This document shows, in pieces, positions 1-12,109 of a stretch of DNA of 64,000 nucleotides; position 1 is the first letter of the stretch, and each line of letters starts with the position of its first letter. The notes under the pieces are model-generated. The model did no database searches. It saw only the letters and a program-made list of their open reading frames with translations, and was not told where the DNA came from. The DNA lies in the NCBI GenBank assembly GCA_023213315.1, contig JAKCPI010013993.1:1-64000 (forward strand). Direction: 5' to 3'. The position numbers were made by a program, and so were the translations under genes. This DNA is from Euborellia annulipes. Taxonomy: Eukaryota > Arthropoda > Insecta > Dermaptera > Anisolabididae.

Positions 1-173
1 ACAGAGATCAGAAGCCGAAAAAAGAGAGAGAATTAGACTGGTAACCGTAGGCACTAGTTGAAGCAATGTAATACCCAGGTAGGAATACACAATTGGGTAA
101 GGCTTGGACTAAGCTTGGGTCAAGCCTCACCAGTTTTGGGCAAAGCATCGGGCAAGTCTTGCTAGTATATAAT

Positions 174-213
174 ACCATTGGGCCAAGCCCTGGGCCAAGC
201 TTGGCCCAATGGT
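174..213. repeat. Palindrome within a GGGCAAG-rich block
   Basis: ACCATTGGGCCAAGC and GCTTGGCCCAATGGT are exact complements with a 10-base spacer. The surrounding 95-240 interval repeats variants of TTGGGCAAG/GGCTTGG and is distinctly GC-rich. It is read through by a 63-codon open frame that I regard as non-coding. Confidence 0.6.
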
Positions 214-397
214 CACTACCTAAGGCTTGGCAAATGACAACTGGCCCTGGGTATGTAAAAAAATATTGTAGTATTAATTTGTAGTTACAATTTATTTATT
301 GATATAAATACTCATCAAGTATTTAGTATTAGTATATCAAATAGTAGGCTTATTAGTTTAATATAATACCAAGTAGAATTAGTATACCAACTAATTT

Positions 398-467
398 TCA
401 TCTCTAGAAGTAATATAATGCTAGAGTATTGTACAATACTCTAGCATTATATTACTTCTAGAGATGA
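398..467. repeat. Perfect 70-bp palindrome
   Basis: The arms meet at GTAC (431-434) with no spacer. The left half begins TCATCTCTAGAAG and the right half is its exact complement. Outer arms at about 285-316 and 488-516 (ATTTATTTATTGATATAAATA and complement) flank it, so it is the core of a larger inverted repeat of about 230 bp. Confidence 0.8.
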
Positions 468-599
468 CATTTTAAGTGTCATGTCAAGTATTTATATCAA
501 TAAATAAATTTTAACAATAACCAAGTATTTTTTTATAATAATTAATACTGCAATAATTATATTTTTACCTAAAAAAAAAAAAATTTATTATTGTTGAAT

Positions 600-3500
600 A
601 TAAGTTCTTATTAAATTGTGAATGGAAAATAAGGTAGAATTAAGATTAGTCGTGTCTGAGTCAAATCGTGAGTGAAGAGATCTGGTAAAGTAGCAATAGC
701 ATATGAGTCGAAGAGAAAATTATAATAATCTATTAGCTTTTTGCTGTTCTGTTATTGGTGTATAAATATCTATGCGTGAATTAAAATAAACTGCAATGAC
801 CGTTATGTTCGTTCGTCTTTTCAAATAATATAATTAAAGGATATGGCTAGTTTTGTAAATACCCTTCAACGTAAAAGGAATTTTACTATATAATTTCTTG
901 AGTTAAAATTTATCTTCACTGTTGAAATTAAATTTATCACTCAAATGACAGTAATGTTTAACCTGTCCATGTCCTTTGGAGCAGAGATAAAGTTCTGATT
1001 TCAAATTCCAAGGGCCAGTTAGTCTCTACAGATCACTCAGTTATAAAATATAATCATTGAAATATGAAACTTCATAAAAATACGTTCGAATTTTTCTATA
1101 CAAATCATTGAATATGATTTGATTCTTGTGTATTTCTTGAGATCATTTAGGATTTTTTATTTACAAATAGATATAGATGACTTTTTTGTAGGCCTACGTT
1201 GTAGTATTTAAAAAAAAATACAATATAGGGACCGTGCGTCTAGACCTTTGCGCCAACTAGTGGCAATCATCTTAATTAGTCGGGGGATTTGTTAAATATT
1301 TAACATGTGATTTATTTTTGAATAATTATTAATTAAATATATTGAGATTATTTGAAGTTTGTCAACTTTAAGAAAAAATTGCTGTATCCGTGGCTGTAAT
1401 AATACATCACTTCAGAAACCTGGAATGGATGTGAAAGTGACATTTTATAAATTTCCAGATAGCCACATGAAAATAGCAAAACGTAAACAGTGGATAAAAA
1501 CAGTAAAAAATTATGACTAAGTCCAAAATTAATTAAAAATATATTACATAATTAAAATGAATTTTGAGATTAAACTCGACGCATGTAAATAACTCATTTT
1601 GTTAACCAGGTTCTTAATATTTATGGCATTTATTTCATAATAAAAACTTAACCTTAAAACTTTTTTCCATTTCAGGGAAAATCCAAAAGATTGGGTACCA
1701 AATCAAAATTCGAGAATTTGTAGTAATACTCATTTTATAAACAACGAAAAATCGGAACATCCGTCTTATATTCCCTCGATTTTTCCTGGAAGCAAAAATA
1801 TTTTTAAAAAATATACAATCCTTGTGAGGTATCCGGCTATTAAAAATTCGTGAATTACTAAAAGCAGCTAGTACTAATAGATAATAAACTAATAAGTACT
1901 AATAAATCCTCTTTTTGGTCACAAAGACCTATTCACCTCTGAAGAAGTAGATGAAACATAACCTGCAACATTGCTTCTGTAAGGATACATATTGAACGAA
2001 TTAAGAACTTTAAAATTTTATCTAAAGTTCCAAATTCATTATTTCCTCATATTGATGAGAACTTGAATATAAAACGAATGATTTGGATTTAAATGTGACT
2101 TTGACGCTTATGACACTTTCAAAAGAATTTGTTTTTTCAACTACTGCATAGACATGATTTGAGTTGAATATTTTTTTTTCCTTTTTCATTATTCTGGCCG
2201 CGTATAATATTACTGACAACTAGTTGAAATCAGTATTTTATTATTTTTTCCATTTTTTAAAATATTTTATGTTGTTTGCAATGAATGTTTACATTCCACA
2301 AGGTTTGTCAAAAGAACACTAGACAGCGCTTACTTAGGCTATAGTGCTGCCTCTATGTTTCACGCACGATCCCTATTTGAATTTTGTGTCAGATTGTAGG
2401 GGCGCTGCGATCGATGTGTAGATGGCGTGCATGTCGAGAAGCGGCAGCCATCTTGTTTTTTCTCAAATAGTTCAAGTGAGATTGTCACCGATGTAACAAC
2501 TTTTATAATCTGAGCTGAATTGTACCTGAAGAAGGCCACAGAATGAGTGGCTAAAACGTTGTAATTTTTATAAATAAACCACAGTTAAACCGAAAATCAA
2601 ATTCTTTTACTAAAGATATAGATGACTTTCGGAGAACGTTCAACATACTTGTGTTTTCGGAGTAACCCAATCGACATTTTGGCATTGTTAACAGTAACAA
2701 TCTTGAATGGCATGGGTTCAATTTTTCAAAATATATAAAGTGATTAAAATAATATAACACAAAAATTAGCCCCCTAAATATCTTTCTTTTTGGTTTCAAA
2801 AGAAAAATTTATCGATTTCAAAGTTGTTTTGAATTATTAGATATTTATGCATTCGCCTTTTGCATAAAAACGAGATGAGATACGTTAAAAAATTTTATCA
2901 TAAAACAGAATGTTAACCGACCGTGAAACTTTTCTTACTAGAAATATAAATAAATATGGGCCTACTATATACTGTATATAAAGTTTGAAATTTATAATCG
3001 ATGAAAAGGATAAAATTAATTTAAAAAAAAAGTAAAGTGGTCAAATAAAAACGGAATCTTATTTGTAATTTATCGCTATGAGGAAAACTTATGAGTTTTC
3101 CTATTTTAAATAGGGGATGAATAAAATAACTAGTGATAAATACCAATGAATTCAATAAAAGATATGAAACCCCAACCTCTCAGGAATGTGAGTTCAACCA
3201 AATTTTTTAACAATCAAATCGGTTATGAAATTTTATGACGAAAAGGAAAAAATATTTTTCTTAAACTCGATTATCTAAAAAATAAAAAAAAAAAAACTTC
3301 CGTTGATAAAAGTTTTATAATCGATTCTAATCGTTTATCTAAACTGTATATTAATAATAAGGTAGATAAAATATATAGGCTATATATTATCAAAATTAAA
3401 TAATTTCATATCTTAAAAGATAAGTGAAATAAGATATATTATGCATTTCCGGGTAAATAGATTCTTTATATACGTATAAATGATCTTGTTATTAGTTAAT

Positions 3501-4400
3501 CATCAAATTAACAGATGCCATTTTTTTTTCTTTCAAATATAAAAAAAGCAGTTTCTGTTTCCTGCCATAAGCAGACGACACTTTTGGTTATTTAATTTAT
3601 TATGCAAAAAACATCAAGTACATTTATTATTCATAAAAAATATATTAGTTGGTGGAATCTACACTGGTCTATTTTCCTGACACTTAAATGAAGTCTCATT
3701 AGATTATGTAGAAATTTAATTAATTAACATTCCTTGTCCCTTTGCGCAGAGGGAATATTTTCATAATGATGTTGTTTTTATTTCATCAATATTTACAAGA
3801 ATAGGATAAAAAATAGGTAAACTGTTTCGAACGCCACTCAAGTTCCTTCCTCAGGATATATGATAATATTTATTAAATTAAAAATGGCTAAAAAAGTAAA
3901 GAACCACGGTTCTGCTAATTGTGAGCTTAATTGAACTCAAATAGTCGAGTGCAGTGCTGTGGTGCATGTAGAGTACAAATCGGCAGATTCGTCTTCAAAC
4001 GATCTTTTTTCGCCCTTTTGAATTAATAAATATATGATTATGTGACATTTATCATATTGTAAACTCTGAATGGCACCTGTAGCCAAAAGACTATAAATAA
4101 ATAAAAAAAATGATAGGTCTTATTTTATTTGTAGGCCTATATACCAGGTAAATAAAATAAATATTTTTTTAATTACTAGTGGAAAAAAATACAGATTGCT
4201 GATATTACTAGGTAAATCGTAAAATGTCTAAATTTTCACAAATAAGGAACCTGAGATTTGAATTTCAAAAAATGCAGAATTAGCGGCTGTCTAGCTGACG
4301 AACTGAAGATTATTCAAAATTTCATTAAATTTAGACAAATAGTTTGAGTTGAGAGATTTTTTTCTTTTTTGATTTTTATATATATTTCTAGATTAAAAAA
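600..4400. other. AT-rich DNA without recognised gene
   Basis: Apart from the Penelope-like fragment at 2526, I see only AT-rich sequence with stops in all frames. A patch at 2398-2460 is somewhat GC-richer and has GGCAGCCATCTTG (YY1-type). Confidence 0.5.
2526..2600 (+). repeat. Penelope-like fragment: motif plus shared 3' segment
   Basis: CTGAAGA, stem GGCCAC/GTGGCT, AAAACG (decayed GAAACG), then AAATAAACCACAGTTAAACC and AAAATCAAATTCTTTTACTA. The last two words recur at 31190-31238 inside a family A copy, showing that both are pieces of one dispersed element. Confidence 0.45.
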
Positions 4401-4427
4401 AAAAAAAACATGTAATATTTTTTTAAA

Positions 4428-4616
4428 TCATTTAAGGTCTTTTTCGGTAATGGAGGCGAAGTAGACAGACCCCCGTCCCTATTTATTTCAATTGATTGGT
4501 ATCCAATTCAATTGAAATAAATTTTGTCGTTTGGGACGGGATGCGAACCCGCGAGCCTTGGTACATATGGCCAGCAGGCTAACCAATACACCAAGGCCCG
4601 AGGGCCATTATGTATT
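4428..4616 (-). repeat. S1 SINE, near complete
   Basis: Read on the minus strand: GGCCTTGGTGTATTGGTTAG (A-box region), GCGGGTTCGCATCCCGTCCC (B-box), an internal AT palindrome (TTATTTCAATTGAATTGGAT, ACCAATCAATTGAAATAAAT) and the tail ACCGAAAAAGACCTTAAA. This copy defines the S1 layout. Confidence 0.75.
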
Positions 4617-4619
4617 TAT

Positions 4620-7600
4620 TTATATAAAATTTGATGTACCAACCACATTATTTTATATCAATATATAATCAAATTATAATTATAATTAATTTAAAATAAA
4701 TATATATGCCGTATAAAAAATATCGCGTGGTTTCCTTTTTGCTAGTATTTTTTTTTTTTTTTACTCCGCTAGATTATGAAATATGGTTTGAGATGCCGCA
4801 TATGGAAATATATAAACAGTTGTAAGATGAAAGAAAAAAAAACGTAAAATAATAAAGTGGAAATTAAAAGAATAGAACGAATAAAAAATAAATTAAGGTA
4901 ATTATTATAAAAAAATTTCATTAAGGAAATTTTTTTTTTTTTTGAATCGTTAATAGTCGGAAGGTGATTTATTAAAGAGTAGAGTGTATCTACGACCTAT
5001 TTTTATGTCTCTCAATTTAAATATTATTATAATAATTTTTTTTTTTTTTTTAAGAGATGAAGAGAAATTCTTTTGAGAGGTTTGTAAGTAGGTTACGAAG
5101 GAGAATTTCCTGAATGCAATAGCCTCACTCCTCCGCCTCCTTCTCAATTTACGAGAACCTTTCTCTTGATATCCTCTAATTACAATCAATTGTTCCCCGA
5201 TAGATAAATAATAGTCTAGAACGAAAAAAATAGAGAGAGAAAATTCGATCCCAAGTGAATTTAAAAAATTAGTTAAGCATTTTATATAATCATAAAAAAA
5301 GATGAATAAATAATTAAGTAAGAAAGAAAATTTAAGAATTCATCGTTAATTAAATATTAAACAAATTTTTATAATTTATTTTATGATTCATGCATTTCAT
5401 CAGAATATCCACATATTATATATTATATATTATATATATTATATATTATATATATATATTTTAGAGATATTAATCAATAATAATATATTAATATGCTAAT
5501 CCATGTTGTCAGGCATTCATATTAATTAGCTATTTTTAATCCAATTAGTATAAATAAAAAAAAAAAACTATTATACATAAATATTTTAACCGTTATTAAT
5601 AGAGAGAGAGATGTATGAATTAAAAAAGTAAATAAATAATAAAGGCTCAAATTCAATATTAATATATGAGAATGAACAGGAGGTGAGGAAAAAAAAGGAA
5701 AGGTGATGATTGATTGAAATTATTTAAGATATTTCTGCATTGAATTAACGTAGTGGGCGTGAAGAAGGTTTATTAATAAATTTTTAAGGGTTGTAAATAT
5801 AAAAACCCAGAGCTAAAGGAATCGGATGGAGATCAATCAACGGTGTGTATGAGATCCATTCTACACTAGCGCTTTTGGCGTGTTTCTAACGCCGCGTTTT
5901 AAATGAATCGCGCTTTTGAAGCTTTTAAAACGCGGCGTTAGAAACGCTCGTGTAGAATGGTCCTCAGTCCGCGAAGTTTTTTGGTTGATATCTCTGGATC
6001 TATTCATTGGATTAAGATATGGTTTGGCAAATTTGAAGTCCTAAGTGGGCTTAAGGAGGTAATAAAACGAGAAGTTAATCGGCCAACAGGTAGCCTAAAT
6101 TATTATCGCGAACAACAGTTTTCTTAGCTTCCTCATGACCAAATCTTCTGAACCTCTGCCATAATAATTAGGATAATAGCCTCTAGGTCTGGAGCAAATT
6201 TTATGACAATCAGTTTAGTGGTTCAAAGATTATTCGTAAAAAACGAAAATATTATTTCCATGGTTTATGCAACATACTTGAAACTGCTGATATCTTCAAA
6301 ACAGAAAATTATTATAAGATAGCTGTATTCAATATTTTGTAATTAATTTTATATTTATCATTTTTATTATATAATAATATCAGCTACCCTACAAGTTTTC
6401 TCTTTATTGAGGAAGAGAACAGCAGGTTCTAAAAACAGGTATGTTGAATAAACCAAAGAAATGACAAAAAAAGGATAGACGTTATTAAAATATTTATATT
6501 ATCTCCACATAAAATTTCAGAAATATCCACTAAATTTATTTTCCATCTTGTTACAAATAGTATAAGCCGTAAACAAGAAAAATGGTTGAGAATTCGGCCC
6601 AAAAGTTATTTACATGTCAAAATAATTTTTGGGCCGAATTCAGGCCTTACTATAGAAGTAAATCAAAATGCTTTGAAAATTCAAGATTATACTGGATTTA
6701 AAATTAATATTATAGTGACAGTTAATAATTTTAATAAAAAAAAAATCAAAATGAAATCATTTCATTTGTAGAATCTGTCTGATAAATCTAACAAGTAAAT
6801 TAAAAATTTTATGAGTGTAAATTAAAGAAATTATTTAATACAATTGATGGGTCGATTATGTGCTGGCCACATTAATAAGGAATAATTAAACGTAGAAATT
6901 TTTTTTATCTTTTATTTCAATAAACTTTTGTATTGTCGGAATAATTATAAATATAAAATCTAGATTTTCTAATCTTTTGCATAATTTATTTTAATCAATT
7001 ATTAAATATTTCAAGTGTTAATGTGGCGTTTCTTTTATAACCGGAAAGTTGAACCATTTATTCTAGATCATCTTCCTTGTTTGGAATTTCCGATAATGTA
7101 ATATGTGTGCGTCTATGTGTGTGTGGGTGTATGAGTGGTGGGAGGAAAAGAGATAGCAAGGTCCATTCTGTCGTAATTGGGACACAAAGAAGCCTCTTCA
7201 TCATCATCTCCTTTTTCTTCTGAATCTTCATCTCGTCTTCTGACTCCAGTCTGGACTTTGAGTCTGTCTGCGTGTGTGTCTGGACATGAGGACTCCTTAA
7301 AAAATAAGACCTTGCATTCTCGAAATTTCGTCATCGAAAGAAGATTCCTTTTTATTTAATTTATGAATAATCTAGAGAATGCTTAACGTTTCGTTAATCT
7401 TCGAGATGTAATTTTATAATTATAATTGTAAAAAAGACATAGACTGTAAAAATAAAAATATGAATTTTCAAACATTTTTCATATACTTTGGTGCTTGAAT
7501 TTTAATATACTCAGTTTGTGAAATAGAATTCAATAACTGGTTTATTCAATAAAAATAATATGAATCAAATTTAAGTAGCTTAAAAAGTACGATATTCTTA

Positions 7601-8800
7601 ACAAACAAAGTTGTCGAGTTGGTAGAAGCGTCATACATGTGAAGGGAAGAAATGAAGTTAAAGTTCAAACCTCTCGAGTGGCGGTTTTTTTAAATTAGTG
7701 TTTGACATTTTTCATCAACCCGTTTATGAAACTTTTAATAAGTTGGTTTATGAAAGTTCATTTGTGGTTTATCATATATTGAAGGTAAAATTCATACACA
7801 GTTTGTGTAACAGACTTCTTATACGAGTATATGAATATAATTGAAAATTTTTAACATTTGGATGGCTAAATTCTTATGTTTGTGTTTATAGATTTAATCT
7901 TTCTAAATATTTTTAAAGAAGGGAGACTAATTATAATAAAGAATTTAAAAAGTATATTAATCACTAAGAAAATTTCTTGATGGAATAATTTTTTTAGTTA
8001 GAAGTTTCGAATTATTTTGAAATTTTTCAATCATCTCCCCAAGTTGAACGAATAGTTTTCTTCTTCTTCTTCATCCTTAGTTTGGCAACTCTGTTTAATT
8101 AAAGCAAACTTGCAAGATGATTAATGAATAAAGAGCAAGTGTCTGCCTGTCCCCTCTTAAATGCACTTCTTTGATTGACGTGATGGGAAAAGATAAAAGG
8201 GGAGAGCAACAAAAAAAAATATCGAATTTTCTTAGTTATTATGAATTAATTAAGTAATGTCCAATAAATATTAATTTGTGAAGAAATCTATTCTACACAA
8301 AATTTTATGAAAACAAAAAAATGAGGACGATTTTTGGAGGTATAAAAGTAGGCAACCCGCTCATCATAGAAGTATCAATTGTTGTCTGACAGACCTATGT
8401 TGAAAAAGTTGAAATTTTTGGTAATGCTTAATTTTTTTTCGCATGGTTGTTTTGCGAAAATCTAAGAATTTTTATTCATTTGAGATTGAAAAACATTTCG
8501 ATCCAGCCAGTCAAAAGCGAGGCCCTTTGTTCGAATCTTTTCTGTATATATATTTCGCTAATGTCCGTCTGTCTGTCTGTCATGCTCTATTTGGGTAACT
8601 CCCCGTTGGAATTTCGAAACCAAATTTTATATGCTTAAAAAAGATCCTTTAGGGATTAAAGGAAAATTATTTTCGTCCCAAAATTCCTATAAATTTTTGA
8701 GTTATTAATTGTTGAATTACAAGTTCTCCCATAGGAAATATTTATGTATTCTATGAATGTAAGCAAATCCTCATGCAAGCACTGGATTGGCGACAAAATT
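4620..8800. other. AT-rich DNA, microsatellites and one MITE
   Basis: Contains a (TA)n tract at 5410-5460, the palindrome at 5856 and purine/pyrimidine tracts. 7100-7300 is GC/CT-richer and open in both strands, but its translations are Ser-rich low complexity. A GTCCGTCTGTCTGTCTGTC word at 8563 precedes CCAAATTTTATATGC. Confidence 0.5.
5856..5960. repeat. Short palindromic MITE
   Basis: About 105 bp with ends CCATTCTACAC and GTGTAGAATGG. The arms share TTTCTAACGCCGCGTTTTAAA and its complement, with a loop around GAATCGCGCTTTTGAAG. The arms are GC-rich against an AT-rich background. No clear target duplication is visible. Confidence 0.7.
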
Positions 8801-8811
8801 TATGTCAAAAA

Positions 8812-8893
8812 AATTGGATACCAATCAAATGAAATAAATTGGAATCTAAATGGCATTCGATGCGGAAAAAGAGCTTAAACGAATTAAAAAAAA
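8812..8893 (+). repeat. S1 SINE tail fragment
   Basis: GGATACCAATCAAATGAAAT, AAATGGCATTCGATG and GGAAAAAGAGCTTAAACGAA match the S1 body and tail. The tRNA-like head is missing. It is followed by a short GC-rich stretch with GGGCTCGATCCAGCTGG and a G-run. Confidence 0.6.
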
Positions 8894-9528
8894 GGCGAGA
8901 GCTCGCGGAAGACGGGCTCGATCCAGCTGGGGGGTCAGAGGGGGGGGGGGCGAAGTTATTATAAAAGCTGCATTTGTTTGAAAAATCCCATAGATAACTA
9001 AATTATATATCCTGTTTTAAATAATATGAAAAATTCCAATTGGGAAATTAGTGTCAATAAATTTTTTATACTTCTTCTGTTCAAATTCGTGCTTGCAATC
9101 GAGTCCAGAGGTACACAGAGAGCTCTTGGCTAAGAGAGTAGGTAATAAATTTAAAAAAATAACTAAAATAATGATGAATTTTATTTGTTGTTTCTATAAA
9201 AATAGAAATGAAGTTGAGGGAAGCCAAATACCGGCCATCCGAAAAAAAAAGAAGAGCATGTCTTCGTAGACAGTGTTGCCAACTGTCGTCCAGTCGGCCA
9301 GCCAAGCCCACTAACTGTTTCCTATAGCTATCTATTTATTGACCCTGACCCTGACTCCATGTTTAAAAACACCTGTTCAAAAGAGATCTACCATTCGATA
9401 CCAATTTATGTTTATTCTTTAAGGAAATGAGTGATTTGGAATTAATTTGCTAAAAAATAAAATATTTACTATTTCCTGAAATATGTTTTTTTATTATAAA
9501 TTTTACTTTAATCTTAAATTTCATGATC

Positions 9529-10195
9529 AAAAAAACCTGGTGTGAATGGTCGCACCAGATTTTTTGTGTTGATATATGTTTAGTTTCTGACAATATATTA
9601 GAATTCAAGATATAAAAGGCCCTCGGGCTTGGTGTAGTTGTGGGTGTTTTAAAAAAAAATAAATTAAAAAAAAAAACATGGGAAAATATTTATATTTTGT
9701 TACCATGGCAATTATTTCTCATATCTTTCCTATGAAATACAAGAGTAAAGTGCGCTTCATAAAATTTCAAGGGTAAAATGACAATATTGAGAGCAAAATG
9801 AGAATATACATTTTAAATAGAATCTAAAAAATAACTGATTTATGAATTTTAATCAAAATCGTTGAAGAGATAATTATTTGAGGAAATCGAAAAAAAAAAA
9901 CTGAAAAAGTGAATCAGTAAAGTAATAGTACTTTTTGGCCGATTTTGATCAAAAACTTATTTTCACGCCTCAGGTGCATGCCTAACTTAAATATAAAATT
10001 TCAACCTCTTAGCTCAATTCTTTCAAGCTTTAAATTAAACACACAGACAGACCATGTTGCAAAAACCACTTTTCTGTACTCAGAGGACCTGAAAACATGT
10101 ATTTCCATCAAAATCTCAGCATCGAATTTTTGACATGAATCCAATACTTCCTATCTATATATATATTAACATATATAGGTAAGAGAAAGTAAAAA
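9529..10195 (+). mobile_element. Family A repeat, near full-length
   Basis: Starts AAAAAACCTGGTGTGA with a shortened hairpin and ends GGTAAGAGAAAGTAAAAA. In order it has the X-box at 9699-9712 (last base changed), GAGAATATACATTTTAAA, a CATCAGTAAAGTAATAGTAC variant, TTTTTGGCCGATTTTGATC, ACACAGACAGACCATG and CATCGAATTTTTGACATGAA. A 29-base SINE head fragment (GGCCCTCGGGCTTGGTGTAG) interrupts it at 9618. I see no transposase, reverse transcriptase or clear target duplication, so its class is unknown. Confidence 0.75.
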
Positions 10196-11611
10196 TGTAA
10201 ATGTGACCAAACTAATTTTTTATAAAAGAATATAATTATATTATAGGAATTAGATGCAACAAATTGGTGTTGCCACATTACACATTTCTTTTTAAGGGGT
10301 TGTGTATAATTTTCGTATTTAAATAATTGCCTGCCTGGCAGGTATTAATTAAATAAATAATTTATTTTTTACAAATCTCAATTTCGTAAAGAATACACAA
10401 CCATTTGTGTAAATATTATCTTCCTCTTTTCACTGCATTCATATGCATTTCTGTATGTGTTATCGAATGACCTTATAAATAATTTTTTTTTTTAACAAAA
10501 TAAATAAAACAAAATGTTTCAAGGATATTCGAGGATTTGCGTCGTTTATTATTAGCAAATTGCATTTAATAAATTTAGTGAAAGGGTTCAGAAAAGTGAA
10601 GGCAAAAAAGAAGAGAGAGGGAGAAGGCAGCCATTAATATTAATAAATTTTTTAGATAGTTTCCTCCCCTTCCCCACATTTTCTTTTCCGGTTATTGTTA
10701 GGAAAGAAAGTAAGTAGAGGTAGTGGAAAAAATGTTTATTTTATTATTTGCAAAAATTAATAGACAATTTAAAAAGAAATTATCATTCAAATGAGTTTTT
10801 TAAATATATAAAAAATAACAAAAAAAAATAATGAAAATTTTTTTAATAAATAGCAACCTGTAGACCGAAGTTTTTTGAATTAATATGGATTTAAAAATTT
10901 ATTTTTCTATAAGAAAGTTTCCACTTAAAATAATAACTATCTATGAATGATTGATTTTTAATTTAAAATAAAATAATGAGTTTATTTAATACGAAATGAG
11001 TAAATTCATAAATATGACATTTCGTAAAATACGATAAATCTAATTGCATATGGAATTTAATCAAACACATAATAAATAACATCAAAAGAATTTTATCAAA
11101 TTGAGATAAGATTAAAAAAAAAAATGAATTGAATTTTCATGGATATGAATGGATAATTTTTTTTTTTTTTTTTTTTTTATTTATTTATTTTAAAAAAAGT
11201 GCTGCCATATCTGAAATTTTTCTACAATAACGAAATAAGGAAATAATAGATAGTCGGGAAATAATCAAGCAATAAATATTGTTTGTGTATATCGTTTAGC
11301 GATATTTTTCCAAAGTAACATTAAATATTAAATTTTGTGAATAATTATAAAATAAAGAATAATAACAAATAATAATAGGTTAAATAATAGTTTTCCAGAA
11401 AAAAAATATGGTCATATCTCATTTGTGGATAATTTCCCAATTTAGGGGTCAAGTAAAAATGTTATTGGAAAAAAAAGGACCAGCCAAAGGGTAGTCAGGG
11501 AGAGGAAATAAACGAATTTTTTTCTTACATGATGTTATGAAGTTAATTATTAATTTTTTTATGCAAATTTTATAGCTGGAATAGTTGATAAGTAACTAAA
11601 AAGAATAGCAG

Positions 11612-11833
11612 CCCTAGTAAAAATGAACGAGGGATCCACACCCCCCCAGCGGGGGACACACAAGGATACACACGCCCGCACCAGGGACACACAATTTTCT
11701 TCTGGTCACTTTCGATCTACTGTGTGTGTCCCTGGTGCGGGCGTGTATATCCCTGTGTGTCCCTAAAGGTTCACTATGCAGACCTGCTGCGGACGTTTGG
11801 ATCCCTCGATCATTTTTAATCATTTTTACTCGG
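11612..11833. mobile_element. Palindromic MITE family B, copy 1
   Basis: Ends CCCTAGTAAAAATGA and TCATTTTTACTCGG enclose a long hairpin with GTGTGTCCCTGGTGCGGGCG against CGCCCGCACCAGGGACACAC. The loop holds TTCTTCTGGTCACTTTCGAT. The second copy at 14416 has the same TIR, arms and loop. It is inserted in the left arm of the 11588-12168 element. Confidence 0.75.
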
Positions 11834-12079
11834 AAGTTATTGTACATTTCATTCATTAAGGCCCACTAGGCTAACGTTTCGGTCTTAATTAGGACCATCG
11901 TCAGAGCTTGTGCTGTCAATATAGGCATGTAAATAAATATTCAATCATATATTCTTTGAAGCTTTTTAAAATAATTTTTTATATAAAATATAAAATTATT
12001 ATAAATAGCTTATTTATATGTTCAAAGTAAAGTATATAAGAATATTTATTTATGTGACTATATTGACAGCTCACAAGCT

Positions 12080-12109
12080 CTGAAGATGGTCTTAATCAAG
12101 ACCGAAACG
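12080..12109 (+). ncRNA. Structured motif CTGANGA-stem-GAAACG
   Basis: CTGAAGA, then the stem GGTCTT/AAGACC with an AATC loop, then GAAACG. The six stem pairs differ completely from those at 61654 while the flanking words are kept. It lies in the right arm of the inverted-repeat element 11588-12168; the left arm holds the reverse copy near 11871-11903. Confidence 0.45.
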
